Below are positions 43,501-52,500 of a stretch of 64,000 nt of DNA, piece after piece. Source of the DNA: Heliopora coerulea (lineage: Eukaryota; Cnidaria; Anthozoa; Scleralcyonacea; Helioporidae). The DNA lies in the NCBI GenBank assembly GCA_030142905.1, contig JASJOG010000100.1, forward strand, positions 372,001-436,000, written 5' to 3'. The notes under the pieces are model-generated. The model was not told the origin of the DNA, searched no databases, and saw nothing but the letters and a program-made list of their open reading frames with translations. Positions within the stretch are counted from its first letter, which is position 1. The number at the start of each line of letters is the position of its first letter. Made by a program: the position numbers and the translations under genes.

Positions 43501-46500
43501 GTAAAAAGATTTCGAGAGCAATAGGAATGATGAAACTAGTTAAAAATGTCATCAGTAATGAAAGCCTAGAACGGTTGTATAAAACGTTAGTGTTACCACA
43601 TTTTGATTACTGTTCTTTGGTTTGGGATAATTGCTCAAATAGTTTAAAAGACCGCTTACAAAAGCTTCAAAATAAAGCTGGTCGAATAATAAGTGGTGAC
43701 AGATATGATATGTCAGCAACAAGCACACGACTAAAACTTGGGTGGAAAGATTTACAGTCGCGAAGGGACGAACAAATGTTGTCTTTTGTACAAAAGATAA
43801 TTTCGGGCAGATCAAACTTAGATAATCTAAGTCACCTGTTTTCAATAGCAAGGCGGGATTGTTATGACCTGAGAAGTAATGATAACATGCTTTTGTTACC
43901 TAAACCAAATACTAATGCAATGAAAAAAAGCTTTAAGTATAGAGCCGCTGTGATCTGGAATGTCCAATCATTAGAGGACAAAATTTATGAGCTTTGAAAT
44001 TTAGTATTTTTAATTGTAAATAGTTTGGTTTTTATTTTTAGTATTACCATTTAAAAGCTCTGATGTAAATATCCTTATTTCTTATTTTCTCTTTTTAACT
44101 TCTTATGTGTGCAACACGGCCTAATGAAAAACAACTGAACATTTTTCCCTGTAAATATATTTTATTATTGGTTGACTAGTTACCGTGTATAAATACGATT
44201 AAGTAAATAAGTAAATAAATAAATAAATAAATAAATAAATGAGTAAACTGATAAAAAAAGAGAAAGCGCGTCCGGTGCGCCTTCACCTAAATCTCCCTCT
44301 GGTATGTGACCGTCATATCTTGTAAATAAGGCCTTACATGTCTGATCTTCTATTGCTCTGAACCAGATTAACGACCCGCGATCCTCAGTCCTACAGTACG
44401 ATAAACTCATAAAAGAAATTTAAATTAAGGGACGAGCGCAAGTCTCTCGGCGGCATTTAAGGAACTGTATGCCGCACACAAAATATCAAGCCAGGGTTCA
44501 AGTTTAAGAGCAATAGCAGCGCAACAGATTACTGTGAGAACGAAGCTCACCCCGCCATCTTTATCGCCAAGGTCGGTATTCCAGTTGGTCCAAATCCGCA
44601 GGAAAAACGTTGAGAGAGGGTACGGAAGTGTGGCGTTAGGTTTATGAGTGAGGTTTTTGGATTGTCGCTATGTTCTTATGATTAAGCCTGGTTTACTTAT
44701 AATCGCCACGATCGCTCCTATCTTTCTCATCGTTCTGATCGTTCAAAAAATTAACTCAGCTATCGCAGTAATCATATGGAAACCGTGAACTGAGCATCCT
44801 AGTGATAACGGCGATTGTTACGATAGCTGAGTTCACGGTTCCCATATAATCGATGCGATCACTGACTTAAGTTATTTGAGCGATGAAAACGATCACAACG
44901 ATCGTAGGGGTTACATAGAAACCAGGCTTTATAGACCTGTATGGTATGGTTTGACTGAAAATTGCAGGAGAAGGATGTTTGCTGAAAGTGAAAATGGCGT
45001 GGACCCGAAAAAATTTTCCTGGAGTAGAGCTTCTGGGCTCTCGCCCATCTTAGTCTTTTCCACTCGAGCCCAGGGTCCATAACGTTTAGGTGTGATGAGG
45101 TGAGTCGTCCATTATACAGGTGAAATTCACCGACATTCGGACCATAAAAGGTGGGAAAAACTAAGGGCGAATGCACGACGTTTCAAGCTGCAATTGGTAG
45201 GATAACAGTACAAAGAACGGTTAAATGACAGGAGACTAAGATGAGTTGGTAAAACCGTTGGATTAATACATGATACAAGGTGACTGTAAGCTTGAAAACA
45301 CTCACAATATGTCATATAGCTTGGGTAGACTGTGAGTGTTCATGACCGGTGTTGAAGGAGAGTCCGTCTTGTCCGATCAATAGTCCATGTCAGCCGCACC
45401 GGTTCGAGTTTGAGTCCAACGAGTGGATCCATGTTTTCCCGAAGGGGATGCTTTATTTGTTATGAATTAAATCATTAATTATTAGCCACGGTTGCATTTG
45501 GCAAATTATTAATTGTACTCTGGCTAACGCCAGAAAATTTTTCTTCGGCTAATGCAAGACGATTTCACTCGTCCAGGAAAGACCTCCTGAAAGCCCGTCC
45601 AATAAAGGGTTAATGTAATCGGACATTTACTTTTGGTGACTGAGCGTATAACACTATCAGGCTATGGTGTCTTCTGTTTTAACTTTTCTCACGTAGTCCG
45701 TGGAGTCTAGGGATTGTGGGCTATCTTTTCAGGCAACTGCTAATTGCTGCCAAAAATTCAGCTTAATTTGAATCTATGCTTTGTTCTAAATAGTTAAAGC
45801 TATAAAGCTTTTCGTACGTAACGGCCAAATAAAGAGACCAAATTTTGCTCGACTTGGACTTGGGTTTCGTCATCGAGCTCTATCTACCTTATTTGAGGCC
45901 AAGAATCAGACCAGGCCAAGTTACTTTTAAATGAGCACGAGCCCAGGTGATGACCAATAATGCATGTATTGGTAGCGGAATGGTGCAGCTTATAAACGTC
46001 GCTAGCGGTAAAGCGAATAAATAGAACAACACAGCTGTTTCCCACTAGGCAAATTTTATCGCGCGAAGCAACTTTTTGTTTTGTCTCATAGGCTTTCGTC
46101 TCTAACTAATGAAAAACCTATTCAATTTACACGAAGAAATGTCCATTCACGCGATAAAATTTGCCTGGAGGAAAACAGTTTTAACCCAATCTTTTCCCTG
46201 GCATTCAATTTCGTTTTCTCGTTCTTAAAATCCTTCCGTAACGTATCATAAAGCATAGGGTATAATCTGTGTTTATCAGAACCTCGAACGACACTATTTT
46301 GAAAATTTTCGCCAGCAACTCGGCGATTTCATATAATCGACCGATTTCAGCGACGCGTTCCCAGCGTCAGAACGACAAGCCTTGCCGCGCAAATGTATCG
46401 CTAAGCTCCAGCGACGCGCCGACAGATATAGCGTGTCTCTGTCGAACGGGCTATAGGTTCCCCTCCTCAATAATTCTGACGAACAGCCTAAGCCTCCCAT

Positions 46501-49500
46501 ATTTTCAGGCCTGTGCTGAAAACTTGCTGACTACCTTGCTAAACTAATGGTGATTTAAAGTTTTATCCTATTTGATATCTTTATTAATAAAATCAAAACA
46601 AGGAAATGCTTTTTGCATATTTCATTATTTGACTACCTGAAACTATGGTGGGAATCCAGTGGAATGCATCCCCCCAGTTCCTTTTTTTTGACGAATTACT
46701 CCCCTTAATGTCAAAATTTTTCTGCCGCCAGTGAATGTACCACGCTCCTGTAGAAAGGTGGGTGAGAACTTCATCAACTTTTCCCTGCAGAAGCTCTTCC
46801 CTTCACGCGTAAAATCGTCTGGCATTAGCCAGAATAAAATATCAAAAGTCTTATCTCGCTTGGAAAGAGTTAAACTGGTCTACATTAAAATGTTATGCTG
46901 ATATTACTTCCGTTAATCAGTCGACGACACTTGAACAGTGCGACGTTTAATTCGTCAGATGCAAAAGAAAAAAATAGGAATTTTGAAATATTTTTTGACT
47001 TTTTTGTGCAGTTCTCACAATACCTTTATCTTTCAATACATATAGTATTTTTCAATTGAATTTTTATTTTGTGCAATGTTCAAATATGCTTCACTTTCTC
47101 CTCATACTCTTTACATACCAAAGGTACAAGCAACACAAGACCGATTTTGAAGAAATTCCTGCTGCTCGTCCCATTCTGGTTCCATGTCGTGTTTCTGCCT
47201 GTCGATGTACATCTTACCATTACGTACCTCTCAATGGCTCTCAGCCTATACGATGCACTTGTAAACACTTTGCCGAAGACCACTCGGAAGCCAGACCATA
47301 CAAATGTTTGAAAGGATGTTCATGTAAAAAGTTCTGGAGTTCTTTTACCTGTGGTTGTGGCCATCCTACTCATGCTCACAAGGTACCGAAACATTTGAGC
47401 ATTTAGGTCCTTTTTACCGTTCTTTTCGATCCCTCTCTCGGTTTTTTCCGCACAGACCTTGCACTCGGTTAATATTAAGTAATCAATACATAAACATATA
47501 TACATACATACATACATACATACATACATACATACATACATACATACATACTTACATACATACTTACATACTTACATACTTACATACATACTTACATACT
47601 TACATACTTACATACATACTTACATACATACTTACATGCATACTTACATGCATACTTACATACTTACATACATACTTACATACATACTTACATACATACT
47701 TACATACATAAATACATACATACGTCCATCCATCCATACATACATACACATATTGGTTCAATATTATGAACACCTCTTCGTTTACGACAAGTCAGACATG
47801 TTGCCTTCAGCTTTTCATACGGGTAAATATGAAAAGAATCAATACCTTTTTTTATCATGGCAGGATAAAAATCATTCTTTTTTGAAGGAAAGAAGGGTCT
47901 GAGAATCAATACAGAATATCACTACAGTATTTCATGATATTTTCATGAGAAGATTTTGAATTCAATAAATTAAAAAAATTTATAAAATTTTGAGCTCGGA
48001 GATGTAATTTATTTTTCCAATATTCCGAAATCAGCGTTAACAAAACGACGTTCACAAGTCATCTCGTTTATCGATCAAACAAACTGAAAGACCTCAAGAA
48101 TGAAAGTAAAAATAGAAGGTACCATTTCTCATTTCAAAAGTTCTGTCACAAAAGATAAACTTAATTTACGCTTCATTGACAATTGTAATAAAAATGTTTT
48201 AAGAAATTTGTGCATGTATGTACGTATGTACGTACGTACGTACGTTTGTATGTATGTATGTATGTATGTATGTATGTATGTATGTATGTATGTATGTATG
48301 TATGTATGTATGTATGTATGTGTGTATATATATATGTATGTATGTATCTATCTGTGAGTGTACAAATTATATGTTATTTAATTTATTTCCAGACAGTCAT
48401 CGAAACAAAATCAGAAAGACAATCGCGAGGTCATCCAGTAGGTCGTGATGTTCCATATGCTGCTATGGGTGGTCTGACAGGATTTAGTTCTCTGATTGAC
48501 GGTTACACGCGATTGGATGACAGTGGGAGTGGGGCACCACCAAAGGAACTCCTGGAAAAACCAATAGGTATTCAACATTTTTGCATTTGAGTATTGTGTA
48601 AGTGAGCGTCTATTATAATGACACTTCACGTCTGCTGGGAAATTAGGGTTTGAAGTTACTTGATTCAGGTTTGTTTTTTTTGTTTGTTTTTTTACCTTGG
48701 TATTATAAACTTTTTGTGCATACAGCCTTAATACAGTTTTATGTAGATAACTGCCGCCGGAAATGATTTTATCAGTACTTTTGTTTTAGGTAATGACTTG
48801 TCTGTACTTTCATATTAGGTTTTATTAAATTATTTCGTATTGTTAATTTTACGAATGAGGTATTTAGTTTCAAGTTTTATTGTCAAGTTTTAGAATTAGG
48901 TTTTAGACTTCAATTTGGCCATTTTGTTCTGCTTATTTTTTTAATGTTTTTCTTCCTTTGCGACAAGTATAGTAAATAAATCGATAAATTAAACTTATGA
49001 CTACTAATGACAGTAAAACAAATACTACACCTGGTGAATCACGTTTATAGTGTCGGTAACGGCAGTGGAAGTGCGATCTCAACTCCCTCGTCATTTAGTC
49101 ACCGTTAGATTGTGGAATATAGCATGCTTTGCTTCACATACCATGTGCTCGGACCTAGTGGACTGTGTTATTGAAAGCTTGGTTTTCAAATGATCATAAC
49201 AATTGTGGACTGTCTCACGATAAAAGATTTTCACTGTCATGGGATAATCGTCCGATTATGGTTTTAGTAATCTGGGTGACCGTAATGATACTGGGAGCAG
49301 TATAGTTTACAGTAACTGAGTCGTGCAAGTGGACCTTTGATCCATTTTCACGAACCTTAGGACAATGACAAGACAGTCGTTTGACTATCAAATATTGGTT
49401 AAGATTATACGAGAACCATGCAGGCATAATATATCATATACGGGGAGTGTTTCATGAGATTTTCAAATATCGAGAATTTCGATAGCCAATATTTTTAACC

Positions 49501-52500
49501 AACTTCCAGGTGTCTGAATATCTACCATAGAATTTCAAAGTAGCGGCCCCCGTTACTTTAGAATTTGGTAACCGTTCCATGAGGGCTGCTACTTTCGGGG
49601 GTTGTTATTTTTGGATTTTGAAAAACGTTAAAATGCATACAGTTATGACAATCTTCAGGAATTTATTTTTTGACCGACTTGTTTTACATGATATCCACTT
49701 CGTTTTGAATTTTATTCAAATTTATATTTTTTAATTCATTTTGATTTTCATTTCAATTTCAAGGCATTTATCTTAATTCTTGCATGTATCCCAAAAATTT
49801 TGTTCCTTCATATCACTCTTGGACTGTTTCTGGCGTTTGTTGATGGTCACTTTTAGTCTTATTGAATCTTTAAGTTTTACTGTCTTATTTGCTAGTACGT
49901 TCAAGATAGCTGAGTACGACTAGAGGTTCAGTACGACCAGTGACGAAGCTCACCATAACACGTGGTCATGCCATGCGAATTTGATATTATCTATGCAAAG
50001 TAACAGGATCATGCTATGCAAATATAAAATTTTGTACAATATTTAGATATCAAGCAAGACATATCCATCACATTATTTTCTTGCCACTTCTAGTTATGCT
50101 TAGCATAACCACTACATTGACCACTAATTCTTACATTTTTATATAGTAACCATTGCTTGGGTGGATGCATATGACTTGATATCGAATATCGTTGATTAAT
50201 TTGAGTTTCCGTTGCATGACTTGTTGCTGTGCTTAGGTGATGTTAAATTTGCATAGCATGACCGGCTGCTCTGCTTAGCTTCGCCACTGAGTACGACAGC
50301 TTTGCAACCATGTAATGTTGATAACATTCGCGACAGGTTTAATTAAAGCAATTACACATTTCATTAACATAAACATGCCACGGATTCATGCCAATAGAGA
50401 ACTTCATACTTGACTACTAGCGAAAGCACGCCGAAAAGATTTGTAACGTTACACGCTATCATCATAATTTCGCGATTTCATACTGATGTGACGATGGGCC
50501 GCTGCTTTCGCGAGGGTCATTAGTTTCAGGAGGCCGTTGCTTTCGTGGAGTCGCTACTTTCGGAGATTCTACGGCAAAGAAACACTCCTTTAGCTTGTAT
50601 CAAATTAGATCTTAAACGAATCCGCAGATAATGACAGAAAAAAGAATAAAGTTGTTAAAATTTATTCTAATTAAGATGAAATATCCAAACGCCGTCTCGT
50701 CATTTCCTTTATGTTTTGTTCGTTTGAGATTGTAAACTGAGGCTTACCGATCAGAAACCCTTCTTGAGAGAAGATTTTCGTTAGCTCGTTCAACTAACTT
50801 TATCCTAAGGGGAGAGCTTCTCCTCAAATTTTCGTCAGATGGGATGAAATTATGTTCCTATGGCAACCAAAGTGAATATCAAAAAATGACTCATAGAAGC
50901 ATAGTTTGATATTTAATCTTTTATCGGGAAATTCTTATTTGAATTCGTTCAATTGTATATGAGATATTGTAGTGGGGTATTTTTAGTCAGTAAAATATAA
51001 CTTTACGTGAACAGTGGTTTATTTGATTTGATATTACAATCCAGGCATTCAAATTGGGTAAAATATTATTTGAACTTGTTGATTATCTATGGTGTAAAAG
51101 CTGTTAATTATCGATGGTCAAAGTTTAGTCAATTTTAATGCCAAATAAAGGTGAAGAGCCCCCTTAAATTTTTATCTATTATATTAAAAACTTTTATGAT
51201 TTGCAATCGTCTTTATCACCTTATTGCTGACTTTCACTGAAATTTCTGTTACGTCCAAATTGGCATATTTTGTTAATTACTCAGCAGATTTTGACAAACC
51301 GTCTTAAATATTTCAGATTGTGAGAGCACTTTATTTATTAGCTCTTCGGAAATACTTATTAAACTGCTTTTGATGGGATCACTTAGGATCTTCACGTCTC
51401 ACAACCCACATCAGTTTCTCATTGGGTTTGAAAGAATTGGAAAATTGGTCGTGACGTGAAGTTAGGGGTCTGGACCTCTCTTTGCGATGCCTCTGATTGT
51501 AAGTGTCATGAATTACTGACGGCTCTTTTCCCATCCCGTTTTCACTTTCGTCGCGAATCATTCTGCGTCCCAGTTGGTTTTTTCAAGGCCACAAAATTTT
51601 TTTGAGGGCTAAAACTAATTCAAAGAATTATATTTATAGAACAAACTCTTTCCTTGAAAACAGAAGCACTGGGTGGCTTATTTTTATGTTGTTTGTTTAT
51701 TCGTTCAATAGGGCCGGATGATCATCCGTTTTTAAGAGCGCACTCTGGCTTGGCTCAGCTGTCAGTGGAAGATAAACATATCCAGAAACCAGGCATGTCA
51801 AGAGAGGAAGCTGATATGGCGTACTTTGAGAAACGTTACCAAGAAAGGGTAAGATTCGTTTTAATATAAATTTTGAAAATTATGAGATTGTTCTTCCCAG
51901 GATTAAAATAATGAACCTTTCGAATTAGCAGGCTAATCTTTTTTAAAAAAATCACGAAAGTGTAAATACCGTAGAACCTCGCTAACTCGATCTCGGTTAA
52001 TTCGAACTCCCCGCCAACTCGAATCAAATTCACTTTCCTCAGGATTTGATCCCATTTTCCCTATCATTTACTCTCATTTATCTCGAACTCGGTTAACTCG
52101 AACTCTCCGCTAACTCGAACCTAATTTTATACCCCATTGGCTCAAATTTACCCTCTTTTTTGAAAACGTCGGTCGGTAAACCTGAAAGTGTCAGGACGTA
52201 ATTGTTTGACTAGTCGCAATCTTGAATCTTTACTGATAACCACGTGTTAATGTATTGACACGTAATTCAAACCCAGGAAGGACCTTTCCACAGTGATTAT
52301 CCGCGGTAGATATTGCGCAACAATTCTTAAAATGTCCCACAGATTTGTCGTGGGTAGCCCATCATGACTGTTCTAGTTTTTCCAATTTATTTCGTAGGCT
52401 TTCACAAATTTGTACAGCCGTATGTAAAAAGGCTACACATTCACTGAACATGTACATTTATTCTGGGATAGTCATTTCATTATTGACAGTTATTCAACTC

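Larger units (their letters stand above)
39300..44240 (+). mobile_element. Nearly full-length CR1/L2-like LINE inside FAM221A intron 2
   Basis: ORF1 (39354-41083) and ORF2 (41163-43997) are in order, followed by about 190 bp of 3' UTR and a TAAA-type tail (44190-44240). It lies in the same orientation as FAM221A. The 5' end and target duplication are not resolved. ORF2 is uninterrupted, making this the youngest-looking LINE in the window. The tail type and ORF1 sequence place it with the minus-strand LINE at 26.6-33.3 kb. Confidence 0.85.
34964..47123. other. FAM221A intron 2 (12.2 kb), transposon-rich
   Basis: Besides the separately listed palindrome, MITEs and LINE, the remaining parts (34964-36976, 37799-38069, 44929-47123) hold no exon or recognisable gene. 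A run at about 35377-35450 keeps an open frame but has no recognisable similarity. Confidence 0.5.
48568..51711. other. FAM221A intron 4
   Basis: It holds the nested MITEs listed at 49525-50574. The remaining 48.6-49.5 and 50.6-51.7 kb show AT-rich sequence without recognisable features. Confidence 0.45.

Noticed and set aside
47355..47902. ORFs of His-Thr-Tyr-Ile repeats
   Set aside because: Translation of the CATA microsatellite within an intron; not protein coding.
47497..48352. Possible CRISPR-like regular array
   Set aside because: Units are 4 bp without spacers; ordinary microsatellites in a eukaryotic intron.
48100..48390. ORFs of Met-Tyr-Val-Cys repeats running into exon 4
   Set aside because: Translation of the TATG array. 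Only the part from 48393 is a real exon.
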